This document shows, one piece after another, positions 8,678-16,961 of a stretch of 64,000 bases of DNA. Numbering within the stretch: the first letter of the stretch is position 1; every line of letters starts with the position of its first letter. Source of the stretch: an uncultured Ruminococcus sp. GTDB lineage: Bacteria; Bacillota; Clostridia; Oscillospirales; Ruminococcaceae. The position numbers and the translations under genes were made by a program. Location: NCBI GenBank assembly GCA_900550695.1, contig URTF01000001.1, forward strand, positions 40,767 to 104,766, in the 5' to 3' direction. Under the pieces are notes generated by a model. The model was not told the DNA's origin. It ran no database searches and saw only the letters and a list, made by a program, of their open reading frames with translations.

Positions 8678-9133
8678 TCAGACTTTATTCATTATCGCCG
8701 AATGTGTGGCGTGTTCGGTCTTAACTCCGCCCTTGCCGTCATAGGTGTCCAGCTCGGCGGTCTTTCGTTCAACTCTTTTGAGCCTGCCCGTGATGATGAC
8801 ATTTGCAAGATCGTTGAGTTCCTTTATCTTCATAACGCAGGCGGAAAGCTCCTCGTACTGTCCCTCCAGCCTTTTCCTGCAGGAGATCGGAGCTTTTTCG
8901 ATTATTTCCTTAAAAGTGAGATCCTTATCCTCTCCGAGGATCTCGATGCGCTTTTTCTCCATTGAATTGGACTTCATTATAAGCGCCTGCTCCTTGGAAA
9001 GGCTTCGGCTCAGTTCTTCAATTTTATCATTGTTGATCATATCGAGCTTGCTGTATTCAAAATCGAGCAGTTCCTTGTAATGAACGATATATTCATTAAA
9101 GAACCGAACAAGCTTAAAGTAATCCGCAGCCAA
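8678..9133 (-). CDS. flgN: FlgN-like export chaperone for FlgK/FlgL
   Basis: This 151-residue helical protein lies directly between flgM and flgK, the normal place for FlgN (YvyG in Bacillus). Features seen are long amphipathic helices (LVRFFNEYIVHYKELLDFEYSKLDMI and a following charged segment), no signal peptide and no membrane segment. FlgN chaperones the hook-junction proteins in the cytoplasm and passes them to the export apparatus. Sequence conservation in the family is low, so the call leans on position, length and the helical DUF-type pattern. Confidence 0.8.
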   Translation of the reverse strand: MAADYFKLVRFFNEYIVHYKELLDFEYSKLDMINNDKIEELSRSLSKEQALIMKSNSMEKKRIEILGEDKDLTFKEIIEKAPISCRKRLEGQYEELSACVMKIKELNDLANVIITGRLKRVERKTAELDTYDGKGGVKTEHATHSAIMNKV

Positions 9134-9167
9134 ATCAATTCACCCTTTCCAAAGTATTCGGGAAAAA

Positions 9168-9464
9168 TTATCCCTCAAATATCGATGCCGCAACGCTTTC
9201 GGGGGAAACGCTGTAGCTTCCGTCAGCTATCCTGCTCCTGAGCGAAGCGATCCTGTCTGCCGAAGCCTCGCTGTCGGCGAACTTCTTTGCGGAAGCCTTT
9301 GCAGCTCCCACGCCTGCCGCTCTTGCGCCTGCGGACATTTCAAACGTATCGACTCTCTTTGCGGAGGAAACGGATACCTTTTTGCCGTCCTTGACACCCG
9401 ACTTGTAGCTGTTTTCCATCTTTCTGTATATGCCCATTGCATTACCGAGTTTACCAACTTCCAT
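9168..9464 (-). CDS. flgM: Anti-sigma-28 factor FlgM
   Basis: FlgM binds FliA and is exported through the finished hook, releasing the sigma factor. The 98-residue protein ends with DRIASLRSRIADGSYSVSPE and a short tail, the hallmark of the FlgM C-terminal sigma-binding helices; the N-terminal half is basic and Ala/Lys-rich, probably disordered. I start at the ATG at 9464, which has GGGAGGC upstream; an ATG at 9482 would lie before that site. It is the first gene of the late operon and stands behind a perfect sigma-28 promoter, giving negative autoregulation. Confidence 0.92.
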   Translation of the reverse strand: MEVGKLGNAMGIYRKMENSYKSGVKDGKKVSVSSAKRVDTFEMSAGARAAGVGAAKASAKKFADSEASADRIASLRSRIADGSYSVSPESVAASIFEG

Positions 9465-9535
9465 AAAACAGCCTCCCATCATAATTTACTCGATCATCTG
9501 CACCTTATCAAAGGCGCTTTTTATCTCTATTATTT

Positions 9536-9562
9536 TTATCGGCAGCAACTTTAAAAACTTTA
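9536..9562 (-). promoter_or_regulatory. Sigma-28 (FliA/SigD) promoter for flgM operon
   Basis: On the minus strand the sequence is TAAA (9559-9562), a 15-nt spacer, and GCCGATAA (9536-9543), an exact match to the SigD consensus TAAA-N15-GCCGATAA. It lies about 72 bp upstream of the flgM start. It is the only exact match that I found by eye. Confidence 0.92.
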
Positions 9563-9700
9563 GCGTCTTTTCTCTCATTTAAAATAAATTTAACATTTTA
9601 CCGCCTGCAAAAAGCCTATACTGCCCCTTACGGAGATATTTTGAAGCAAAATTTGTTCAAACAGCACAAAACATCAGCTGTGCAGCTGCGATTTTTTGTA

Positions 9701-10507
9701 TCAAAGCAAACGCATTTCGGGCTTTCTCTTCTTGTAGACGGCGTAATATTTAAAGCCGCAGCTTTTTAGCAGTTCACCGCAGTGATCGAATCTGTCGCCG
9801 AGCGTTTCGGGAGTGTGAGCGTCCGAGCCGAGCGTTATAAGCTCGCCGCCAAGCTCCTTAAATCGCCTTAAAACGTCCGTGTTCGGGTTAGGCTCGTCCA
9901 TTCCCCGTGAAAAAGCACCGCTGTTGCATTCAAGAGCCTTTCCGTCCGACACAAGCACACGGAGTATCTCATCGATATAGTCCGAATATTTGCGGTAAGA
10001 GTAGCTAAGGCCGTGCTTCTGACCGTAGCGGACGATATAATCGAGGTGTCCGAGGCTGTCATAGCATTTTATCCGTTTTATGCGTTCGAGCGTGACCTTG
10101 AAATAGCGTTCGTAGGAATCAGTGCCGTGCTTTTCAAAAAACTCGGGAAAATAAGGGTCAATGCCGTCGATAACGTGGTGTGAACCGATGATAAAATCGA
10201 GCCAATCATATTTTTTCACAAGTTCATCAAGATATTCGGCAATGTGAAGCTGCAGACCAAGCTCAACGCCTATCGAAATATCGATAATGCCGCTGTATTT
10301 CTCTTTCAATTCGCTCATCTTCGCATAATAAGCGTCAAAATCAAGGTTGAAATCAACGTCCGAGACCATATCGTAATCGTGGTGGTCGGTAACGCATATC
10401 TCCGTCATTCCGAGCGAGAGCGCACGCTTGATTTGCTCCTCGGGCGGAGTGTCGCTGTCGCCCGAAAAGCTTGTATGAAAATGCTGGTCGGCATAGTATC
10501 TATCCAT
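9701..10507 (-). CDS. PHP-domain phosphoesterase, HisJ-type histidinol-phosphatase
   Basis: The 268-residue protein is a single PHP domain. Metal-binding motifs seen in order are HFH near residue 9, the DHHD motif (about 41), the VE of GVELGLQ, GSHH, GHLDYI and GSDAH close to the C-terminus. These match HisJ, which removes phosphate from histidinol phosphate in histidine synthesis. No other his gene lies nearby, so a different sugar or nucleotide phosphate is possible. It has its own sigma-A-type promoter and is divergent from degV. Confidence 0.85.
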   Translation of the reverse strand: MDRYYADQHFHTSFSGDSDTPPEEQIKRALSLGMTEICVTDHHDYDMVSDVDFNLDFDAYYAKMSELKEKYSGIIDISIGVELGLQLHIAEYLDELVKKYDWLDFIIGSHHVIDGIDPYFPEFFEKHGTDSYERYFKVTLERIKRIKCYDSLGHLDYIVRYGQKHGLSYSYRKYSDYIDEILRVLVSDGKALECNSGAFSRGMDEPNPNTDVLRRFKELGGELITLGSDAHTPETLGDRFDHCGELLKSCGFKYYAVYKKRKPEMRLL

Positions 10508-10539
10508 TGAAAAGACCCTTTCGCAGTGAAATTTTCTTT

Positions 10540-10568
10540 ATTATACCATATTTATGTTGGTTTGGCAA
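10540..10568 (-). promoter_or_regulatory. Sigma-A-type promoter for the PHP gene
   Basis: On the minus strand TTGCCA (10563-10568) and TATAAT (10540-10545) are separated by 17 nt, 33 bp before the start codon. It stands back to back with the degV promoter. Confidence 0.75.
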
Positions 10569-10576
10569 ATAAAAAC

Positions 10577-10605
10577 TTGCATTTGCTCCAAAAATATGAT
10601 ATACT
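10577..10605 (+). promoter_or_regulatory. Sigma-A-type promoter for degV
   Basis: TTGCAT (10577-10582), a 17-nt spacer and TATACT (10600-10605) lie 36 bp before the degV start codon; AAAAAGGAG serves as ribosome binding site. Confidence 0.75.
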
Positions 10606-10641
10606 TATTAATAAATTCAATCAAAAAGGAGCTGCTGTATT

Positions 10642-11520
10642 ATGAGCAAAGTGAAAATTATGACCGACTCCGCAAGCGACATTTCGCTTGAGCAGGCAGA
10701 AAAATATGATATTGCCCTCGTTAATTTCTGGATAATCGTAGGTGAACGCAGCCTTCGTGAACACGTTGAATATTCGACCAAGGAATTCTATAAGCTTATG
10801 GACGAAGTGGACGAAATGCCCCACACCTCGCAGATACGCGTTGAAGACTATATCGGCGAGTATGAGAAGCAGTATAACGACGGCGTTACCGACCTCATCA
10901 ATGTCGTTATCGCTTCTATCGGCTCGAATTCGTTCAACAATGCCAATGCCGCAAAGGAAAAGTTCTACGAGCTTCACCCCGAAGCAAAGGATAAAATGAA
11001 CATCACCGTTATGGACAGCAAGGGTTACACGGGCGTTTACGGACTTCCCGTTATGCAGGCGGCAAAGAAGATACAGAAGGGTGCGTCCGCCGATGAGATC
11101 ATCGCATACCTCACCGACTGGTTCGACAGCGGCATAATCATCTGCACGGCATATACCCTTAAATATGCGAAGAAATCGGGACGTGTTGGCTGTGCGACCG
11201 CATTCGTAGGCGAAATGCTCGGACTGAAGCCTATCATCACATTCACGGACGCAGTTTCTGAGACCGTTGCAAAGATAAGAGGAGAAAAAGCCGTTCTCCC
11301 GAAAATGGTAGAGTATGCGACCGAGCATATGATCCCGGGAACAGCTTATGCTATCCTCGACGGCAGCCGCCCCGAGCTTACGGAAGAATTAACAAAGCTT
11401 ATGAAAAAAGCTGTCGGCTATGACCCCGAGGAGATATGCGAAGTCGGAGCGACTATCTCCTGCCATCTCGGACACGAAGTATCGGGAATCATTGTTAAAT
11501 GCCCGAACAGAAAGACGTAA
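10642..11520 (+). CDS. DegV family fatty-acid-binding protein
   Basis: DegV proteins (FakB type) bind a fatty acid and, with FakA, present it for phosphorylation and entry into phospholipid synthesis. The 292 residues begin KVKIMTDSASDISLEQ, the diagnostic N-terminal motif. They continue with MPHTSQ (the TSQ/P lipid head-group motif), SKGYTGVYGLPV (the conserved D-T/S segment) and GLKPIITF. Length is normal. No fakA is in view, and the protein stands alone between its own promoter and a terminator. The bound lipid cannot be predicted. Confidence 0.93.
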   Translation: MSKVKIMTDSASDISLEQAEKYDIALVNFWIIVGERSLREHVEYSTKEFYKLMDEVDEMPHTSQIRVEDYIGEYEKQYNDGVTDLINVVIASIGSNSFNNANAAKEKFYELHPEAKDKMNITVMDSKGYTGVYGLPVMQAAKKIQKGASADEIIAYLTDWFDSGIIICTAYTLKYAKKSGRVGCATAFVGEMLGLKPIITFTDAVSETVAKIRGEKAVLPKMVEYATEHMIPGTAYAILDGSRPELTEELTKLMKKAVGYDPEEICEVGATISCHLGHEVSGIIVKCPNRKT

Positions 11521-11523
11521 GAA

Positions 11524-11560
11524 AAATTCGGAATTCGGAATGAGGAATTCGGAATTATTT
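11524..11560. repeat. GAATTCGGAAT-type repeat abutting degV stop
   Basis: Tandem variants of RAATTCGGAAT begin 3 nt after the degV stop codon. The same pattern abuts the stop of the CPBP gene at 31902-31935. In translation it gives the shadow motif NSEFRIPNSE, which should not be taken for a gene. Confidence 0.6.
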
Positions 11561-11594
11561 ATATTCTGCATATTTGTCACGAAAACCTTAATTC

Positions 11595-11813
11595 CGTAGG
11601 GGCGGATTCCATATCCGCCAGTTGCAAGCCCTTTATTTTAGGCAAAGTTTCTGTATGGGACGTGTTTCCCGTCCCAATTTGCGAAACGATTTTCGGCAGC
11701 AATTATTCACAAAGAAAACACCCCTGTTTTCATCGGATAAAACCGTTGAAAACAGGGGTGTTCGTTTATTGTGAAACACATTGCGGCGTGGTACGGGAAA
11801 TCTGTCCCTACGA
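11595..11813. repeat. Cluster of GTAGGGG-type palindromes
   Basis: Three related palindromic units lie in this gene-free stretch: CGTAGGGGCGGATTCCATAT and following bases (11595-11627), a variant with GGGACGTGTTTCCCGTCCC (11652-11680), and an inverted variant GTACGGGAAATCTGTCCC (11791-11813). Close relatives are at 31970-32002, 53115-53143, 53158-53183 and 58998-59023. The stretch from 11521 to 11850 contains these repeats and a terminator, and no gene is supported. Confidence 0.65.
11711..11767. terminator. Bidirectional terminator between degV and fapA
   Basis: A 15-bp perfect stem (11717-11731 with 11748-11762, arm AACACCCCTGTTTTC) has T-rich sequence on both sides. It can end the convergent degV (+) and fapA (-) transcripts. 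Confidence 0.85.
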
Positions 11814-11850
11814 TCTGCGGCAATTTACGGAGCAAACTAATTACGAATTA

Positions 11851-13242
11851 TCAATACGGTGTAGCTGCGATCTCACCGTCAGCACCGACAGAAACCATGC
11901 TGTGCGCATATTCCGTATCGGCTTTGAAAATATTGTCGTTGATAGTTATCCTTGTTCCGGGGTAGATATAACCCTTGCAGCGGACCCAGAGCTGCTGTTT
12001 TGTACCCAGATATATATTGATCTCATCGATGCGCTTCTGACTGGTCTTGATCTCAACATTGAGAAGAACACGCTGTCTTACTGCCGTTGCAAGCATCTCT
12101 TCCTTGTCATCGGGCAGTTTGCGCAGCTCCTTTTTCTTCTCGTTGAGGAAGTTTACGATCATTGTGAGGTCTTCTATCTTCTTCTGTGCGGCGGCTATCT
12201 TCATTTCAAGCTGCGTTTTTTCAGCGGCAAGGATAGCGTTGTCACCGATAGTGATATCGGTCGGGGTGTAGTTTTTTGAGCCGATATTTGACGCCTCGAG
12301 CGAATTGAGAATGGTGTATTTTCCTCCGATGATACTTCCGTTGCTGGCTTTCGTGGTGAGCTCGCCCGCACAGTAAACGTCGCAGATAACAAAGTTCTGT
12401 GCAGAGATGTTTCCGTCGCAGTTTATGGTGCTTCGCTCGCAGAAAAGTGCGCTCACGTTCCCGTGGCAGGTTATCTTTGCGAAAACGCAGCCCTGCTTTA
12501 TCGTGATATCTCCGCCTGCCTCAAGAGTTGCGCCGTTGACCTGACCCGAAACAGTGATATTCGTTGCGGACGATACCTTGAAGCCTTCGCAGACATTGCC
12601 CTTGACGATAACATCGCCGATAAAGCTTATATTTCCGACTGATGCGTCAACATCACCTTTTATAACGACCGTCGTATCGACTGAGAATGTATTGTTCCTG
12701 TAAACAAGCTGACCGTCAACAGCCGCAACGATATGCTGTTCGTCCTCGGTTATTTTTGTATTCATACCGAGAGTAAACTGCGCCTTTTTGCCGGGGTACT
12801 GTGCGATCCTTCCTCCCCTGACGTCAATGCCGGGTTCGCCCTCGGTCGGTAGGGTGATATCGGCAATAACATCGCCCGTCCGAATGACCCTGATAAGCCC
12901 GAGATCCTTATAGTCAACGAAGCCCTTTTCGTTTTCGGTCGGGGCAGCAGCGACTTTTTTATCAAATTTATATGTTATTGAACCGCTCACACCGTCTATC
13001 GGCAGCTGTGCAACGGCGACGCAGAGCCTTTGAGAATATTTCTTTTCGTCTGCGATCATTTTTATAACGTCCTCACGAAGACCGAAAACAACATTGCCCG
13101 CCTTCAATGCGGCTTTGATGCCGTCAACGGTCACGCCCTTTCCCGTTCCCGACGGAGGAGTAATGAAAATGAACGCCTCCTTGTTTCCGGTCGAAACCGA
13201 AACGTCGTATGTACAATCAACGTTTGCGATGATATCTGCCAT
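11851..13242 (-). CDS. fapA: FapA-type DUF342 polymer-forming protein
   Basis: The 463 residues have the FapA architecture. An N-terminal alpha/beta domain is followed by a beta-helix of repeated short strands (about 165-330; for example VVIKGDVDASVGNISFIGDVIVKGNV broken into rungs). A charged coiled coil (about 345-410, QLEMKIAAAQKKIEDL) and a short C-terminal beta segment complete it. DUF342 proteins form cell-envelope-associated polymers, and in Vibrio FapA affects flagellar polarity. Here it is last in an operon with an aldose epimerase and a GH25 lysozyme, so a flagellar role is inference only. The start has AAAGGAG at good spacing. Confidence 0.85.
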   Translation of the reverse strand: MADIIANVDCTYDVSVSTGNKEAFIFITPPSGTGKGVTVDGIKAALKAGNVVFGLREDVIKMIADEKKYSQRLCVAVAQLPIDGVSGSITYKFDKKVAAAPTENEKGFVDYKDLGLIRVIRTGDVIADITLPTEGEPGIDVRGGRIAQYPGKKAQFTLGMNTKITEDEQHIVAAVDGQLVYRNNTFSVDTTVVIKGDVDASVGNISFIGDVIVKGNVCEGFKVSSATNITVSGQVNGATLEAGGDITIKQGCVFAKITCHGNVSALFCERSTINCDGNISAQNFVICDVYCAGELTTKASNGSIIGGKYTILNSLEASNIGSKNYTPTDITIGDNAILAAEKTQLEMKIAAAQKKIEDLTMIVNFLNEKKKELRKLPDDKEEMLATAVRQRVLLNVEIKTSQKRIDEINIYLGTKQQLWVRCKGYIYPGTRITINDNIFKADTEYAHSMVSVGADGEIAATPY

Positions 13243-13262
13243 GTCTTAACTCCTTTCGTCAT

Positions 13263-14126
13263 TTATCCGATCCGGACTGTGAATGTGAACGCATATTTTT
13301 CGTTCGGCATAAGCTTCTTAGCATCAGGCATTTCGGTAAGCTCGGTCACACCGCTCTCATAAACGGGTACGCTCGACCACGGTTCAAGGCAGACGAACTC
13401 TGCCGCATTTGTCTTTTCCCCGTCCTCGAACCAGGACGACCAGACTGCGATGCAACCGTTTTTATCATAAGAAAGCGTTACCTTGTGATCGTGAGTCTTG
13501 CTTGCAAGAGCCACCCAGGAGGAATTCGGCTTGTTCTTCATGAAAACATCGTTTTTGAAGAGGTCGTGTCTGAGCGGGACCTTGTTTGCGTTGTCAAGAA
13601 CTACATCATTTTCATTGCGTGCGATGCTTTCATTCTTCTCGAATTCAACATAGTAATCGGTGAAGCTTTCATCATCACCGACAGGGCAGCGGAATGCAGG
13701 GTGTCCGCCGAGGAAGAAATACATCGGCTTGTCGTCCTTGTTTTCGGCGGTGTATGTCACTTTGAGAGCATTGCCTTCAAGGGTGTAATTTGCGTAAAGT
13801 CCGAATTTGTAGGGGTAAATTCCGAGCGTTTCATCGCTGTAGCCAAGGTAGAATTCAGCGGAGCTTTCCTTTGCATAAAGAAGCTCGAACTCGCTGTCAC
13901 GGGCGAAGCCGTGGTTGGAAAGAGCATATTCCTTTCCGTCAACGGTGTATTTTTTTGAAGCTGTATTGCAGATAAACGGGAAAAGCACGGGCGCATGACG
14001 CTTCCAGACCTTTTCGTCAGCCTGCCAGAGGTACTCCGTATCGTTGCAGTCCTTTACGGAATGAAGCTCTGCGCCGAATGTGTCTATCGTTACCTTTAAT
14101 ATATCGGAAGAAATAGTTGTAAGCAT
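13263..14126 (-). CDS. Aldose 1-epimerase family protein (LacX type)
   Basis: This 287-residue protein has the galactose mutarotase beta-sandwich. Features seen are the NHGFAR motif (about residue 72), FFLGGHPAFRCP (catalytic His, about 140) and VCLEPWSS near the C-terminus (catalytic Glu). These mark the LacX-like branch, which interconverts anomers of hexoses or a related sugar phosphate. Its length is typical. It lies 20 bp before fapA and 15 bp after the lysozyme gene on the same strand, so the three genes are probably one transcript. The substrate is not predictable. Confidence 0.88.
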   Translation of the reverse strand: MLTTISSDILKVTIDTFGAELHSVKDCNDTEYLWQADEKVWKRHAPVLFPFICNTASKKYTVDGKEYALSNHGFARDSEFELLYAKESSAEFYLGYSDETLGIYPYKFGLYANYTLEGNALKVTYTAENKDDKPMYFFLGGHPAFRCPVGDDESFTDYYVEFEKNESIARNENDVVLDNANKVPLRHDLFKNDVFMKNKPNSSWVALASKTHDHKVTLSYDKNGCIAVWSSWFEDGEKTNAAEFVCLEPWSSVPVYESGVTELTEMPDAKKLMPNEKYAFTFTVRIG

Positions 14127-14141
14127 AAAAATTACTCCTTT

Positions 14142-15191
14142 TTATTCAAAATCTGCGTTCTGATGCTTGCCGTATTCGGCGGCATAATCAACGAAGCTTA
14201 TGTTCATATCGACATAACCGTCAATGCCGTCCACACTGCCGTCGCTTGCATACTGCCACATCTGAAGCTCGTACGGATAGCTCGGCGGATTATGACCGTC
14301 CTTGTATTCAACGTACCAGAAATCATAAGCACTCAGGGTCTGCATATCGTATTTGGTCAGTGCCATTTTCAGATTGCTGTAAAGCATCGCCGTATAACCT
14401 CGGTCGGTTATCTCTTGGCAGAAAGCCGCCGCACATTTGTTGAGCGTTTCTGTAGTCGTTCCGAGTGTTCTCGCCTCACTGTCATCGGGCAGCTCCCAAT
14501 CGAAAACAACGGGATATTTTATCTCGCTGTCCTTTATGAGCTCACAGACATAGACCGCCTCTTCACGGGCCTCGGCTTCGCTTACCGCCTGCGAATAGAA
14601 GTACACGCCGACATCAATGCCTGCCGCCTGCGCACCGCTGATATAGCTTTCGGAAAGCTCATCACGATGCATAATGCCCTTTTCATAGCCTCGGTAGCCA
14701 ATGCGTATCATCGCAAAATCGATACCGTCAGCTGCGACCCTTTCCCAGTCGATGTCGCCCTGATGATAGGAAACGTCAATTCCCGTCTTTGAAACAGCCT
14801 CGCCGTTTTCATAATATGTATAGCGGTTGTCCTCGCCGAGTTCAAGGTTTTCCCAGTCAAGAGTATTGAGCGGGACACCATCAAGCGGCTCTGCGGAAAA
14901 ATCGCCGTAAATATCATCGTGATAAAGCATACTGCCATCGGGATCGGGATATTCGTCAACATTCGTATTCATTGCCGCTATGTAGCTTTCGCTGTCTGCA
15001 AGCCGCTGCTCAAGCTCATTGATGTTCTTCCGGAGCTTTGCGACCTTCATGAAAAGCACAGCAATAAGAACAGCAAAGGCGGCAAACAACACAGCAGCAA
15101 TAAGCCGGACGTTCAGAGGTCTGTTCTTTCTGACGGCCGTTTCCGCCGGGTTTTCAGGCGGTCGGCTGTCTTGGATATTGCTGTCTATCAT
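14142..15191 (-). CDS. Membrane-anchored GH25 lysozyme
   Basis: GH25 enzymes cut the beta-1,4 bond between MurNAc and GlcNAc in peptidoglycan. The 349-residue protein has a basic N-terminus, one transmembrane helix (about 28-48, LIAAVLFAAFAVLIAVLFM), a short coiled stretch and a linker. A GH25 domain from about residue 136 follows: GIDVSYHQGDIDW (catalytic Asp), VGVYFYSQA, YPVVFDWELPDD (catalytic Asp/Glu) and LQMWQYASDG. It is probably a type II membrane protein with the enzyme outside the cell. It has AAGGAAG before the start and a sigma-A promoter. Confidence 0.92.
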   Translation of the reverse strand: MIDSNIQDSRPPENPAETAVRKNRPLNVRLIAAVLFAAFAVLIAVLFMKVAKLRKNINELEQRLADSESYIAAMNTNVDEYPDPDGSMLYHDDIYGDFSAEPLDGVPLNTLDWENLELGEDNRYTYYENGEAVSKTGIDVSYHQGDIDWERVAADGIDFAMIRIGYRGYEKGIMHRDELSESYISGAQAAGIDVGVYFYSQAVSEAEAREEAVYVCELIKDSEIKYPVVFDWELPDDSEARTLGTTTETLNKCAAAFCQEITDRGYTAMLYSNLKMALTKYDMQTLSAYDFWYVEYKDGHNPPSYPYELQMWQYASDGSVDGIDGYVDMNISFVDYAAEYGKHQNADFE

Positions 15192-15234
15192 TTTTTACTT
15201 CCTTTTATAAAAAATCATAATTATCTAATATATA

Positions 15235-15263
15235 AGTATAACACTTTTTATGCTATGTTGCAA
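15235..15263 (-). promoter_or_regulatory. Sigma-A-type promoter for lysozyme-epimerase-fapA operon
   Basis: On the minus strand TTGCAA (15258-15263) and TATACT (15235-15240) are 17 nt apart, 44 bp upstream of the lysozyme start. Confidence 0.75.
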
Positions 15264-15332
15264 CAACTAATAACAAATTTTATATAAAATTGACTAATTT
15301 TCGCCTTTTTTGATGTTATAATGACAATTTTT

Positions 15333-15502
15333 TAATGCGTAATGCGTAATGCGTAATGCGTAATTAATGCAATGCAGAGCATTGCATACAAATTAAGAAT
15401 TGTAAAAAAATGCGTTCACAATTTTTTTCGTGAACGCATTTTTTAATATTCTAACGAAACAGCGAAGCTAATTACGCATTACGCATTACGAATTACGCAT
15501 TA
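15333..15502. repeat. Composite palindromic element with AATGCGT tandem repeats
   Basis: The left end holds four tandem AATGCGT units (15334-15361), and the right end (15470-15502) holds the inverted equivalent, ending exactly at the pncB stop codon. Between them are a perfect 9-bp hairpin (ATGCAATGC/GCATTGCAT, 15367-15387) and a terminator. The whole stretch from 15264 to 15502 contains no supported gene. Confidence 0.75.
15403..15445 (-). terminator. Terminator downstream of pncB
   Basis: Arms 405-419 and 430-444 (within 15405-15444) form a 15-bp stem around AAAAAATGCGTTCAC. On the minus strand the stem runs into a row of T residues. It sits inside the palindromic element that follows pncB. 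Confidence 0.85.
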
Positions 15503-16954
15503 TCAAAGCGCCATCGCCTTTTCAAGCAGTTCATTCTTCTTTTTCCAAAGCTTCGGAGAAAGGTCAACGTAGTATTTGTGCGGATATTCAAAACGCTTAA
15601 GCTCGTCCCAGAGCATATCGATCTGTTCTGCGCAGAACTGCTTTATCTGCTCGGCTGACGGTGAAGTATATACGCACTTTCCGTTGTCGAATATGCGCTT
15701 CATAAGCTTTTCCGCACGGAAATTCGTCACCATTTTGCGCTTGTAGGTGTGTTCGGGGTCGAAAATTTCGTATGGTCTGCTCTCGTCTATGGTTTCATCT
15801 GCGCAGGTGAGAACGTCTGCGATAGCTTTTCCGCTTGAACAGTCATACAAACGCCATACCGTCTTGAAGTCGGGGTTCGTTATCTTTGCAACGTTCTCCG
15901 AAACCTTTATCTTCGGGATTATCTCGCCGTCTTTCTCCACTGCGGCAAGCTTGTAAACGCCGCCGAAAACAGGCTCGGAACGCGATGTGATAAGTCTTTC
16001 GCCCACGCCGAAGCTGTCGAGCTTTGCACCTTGCAGCAGGAGGTCACGGATAATATATTCATCGAGCGAATTTGAAGCAACTATCTTAACATTCGGGAAG
16101 CCCTCATCATCGAGCATCTGACGTGCGCGCTTTGAAAGGTATGTTATGTCGCCGCTGTCGATACGGATTCCCGCAGGCTCTTCACCCCTTGCGCGCATCT
16201 CCTTGAACACGGTTATAGCGTTCGGAACGCCCGATTTGAGGACGTTATAGGTGTCAACGAGCAGAGTTGTTCCCTTTGGATAGCACTTCGCATAAGCACG
16301 GAAAGCTTCAAGCTCGCTGTCAAACATCTGTATCCACGAGTGAGCCATTGTGCCGAGAGCAGGCGTTCCCATAAGCTTGTCGGAGATCGTGCAGGCTGTT
16401 CCGCAGCAGCCGCCTATGTAAGCGGCTCTTGCACCATAAACAGCGCCGTCAAAACCCTGCGCTCTTCGTGAGCCGAACTCCATAACGGGTCTGCCGTCTG
16501 CGGCACGGACGATACGGTTCGCCTTTGTTGCGATTAGGCTCTGGTGGTTGATGCAGATAAGGAGCATCGTTTCAACGAACTGCGCCTGAATTGCAGGGCC
16601 TCTCACCGTTACAACGGGCTCATACGGGAAGATTGGCGTTCCCTCGGGAATTGCCCAGACGTCGCAGCTGAATCTGAAATGGCGGAGATATTCAAGGAAA
16701 TCCTCGGAGAAGATACCCTTTCCCCGAAGATAATCGATATCGCTCTCGGAAAAGCTCAGATCGCTCAGGTAGTCGATAGCCTGCTCAAGACCTGCCATTA
16801 TCGCAAAGCCGCCGTTATCGGGGATATTGCGGAAGAAAAGGTCAAAGTAAGATATAGTTTCGCCCATACCGTTTTCAAAGTAGCCGTTAGCCATTGTAAG
16901 CTCATAAAAATCGGTGAGCATTGTTAAATTTCTGTCGTAATTTTCCATATCCAT
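15503..16954 (-). CDS. pncB: Nicotinate phosphoribosyltransferase
   Basis: This enzyme makes nicotinate mononucleotide from nicotinate and PRPP in the NAD salvage (Preiss-Handler) pathway. The 483-residue sequence shows LTDFYELTMANGYFENG at the N-terminus and MEFGSRRAQG around residue 155. It also has GTMAHSWIQMF (the conserved His region), IRIDSGDITYLSKRAR and VASNSLDEYII. These fit the longer bacterial form. The start may be the ATG at 16954 or 16948; AAAGGAAG suits the second better. It follows a probable nicotinamidase gene by 7 nt. Confidence 0.95.
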   Translation of the reverse strand: MDMENYDRNLTMLTDFYELTMANGYFENGMGETISYFDLFFRNIPDNGGFAIMAGLEQAIDYLSDLSFSESDIDYLRGKGIFSEDFLEYLRHFRFSCDVWAIPEGTPIFPYEPVVTVRGPAIQAQFVETMLLICINHQSLIATKANRIVRAADGRPVMEFGSRRAQGFDGAVYGARAAYIGGCCGTACTISDKLMGTPALGTMAHSWIQMFDSELEAFRAYAKCYPKGTTLLVDTYNVLKSGVPNAITVFKEMRARGEEPAGIRIDSGDITYLSKRARQMLDDEGFPNVKIVASNSLDEYIIRDLLLQGAKLDSFGVGERLITSRSEPVFGGVYKLAAVEKDGEIIPKIKVSENVAKITNPDFKTVWRLYDCSSGKAIADVLTCADETIDESRPYEIFDPEHTYKRKMVTNFRAEKLMKRIFDNGKCVYTSPSAEQIKQFCAEQIDMLWDELKRFEYPHKYYVDLSPKLWKKKNELLEKAMAL

Positions 16955-16961
16955 ACTTCCT

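Noticed and set aside
15333..15502. Possible CRISPR array
   Set aside because: The 7-bp units are directly tandem without spacers and are mirrored at the other end, so this is a palindromic element. No cas gene is present.
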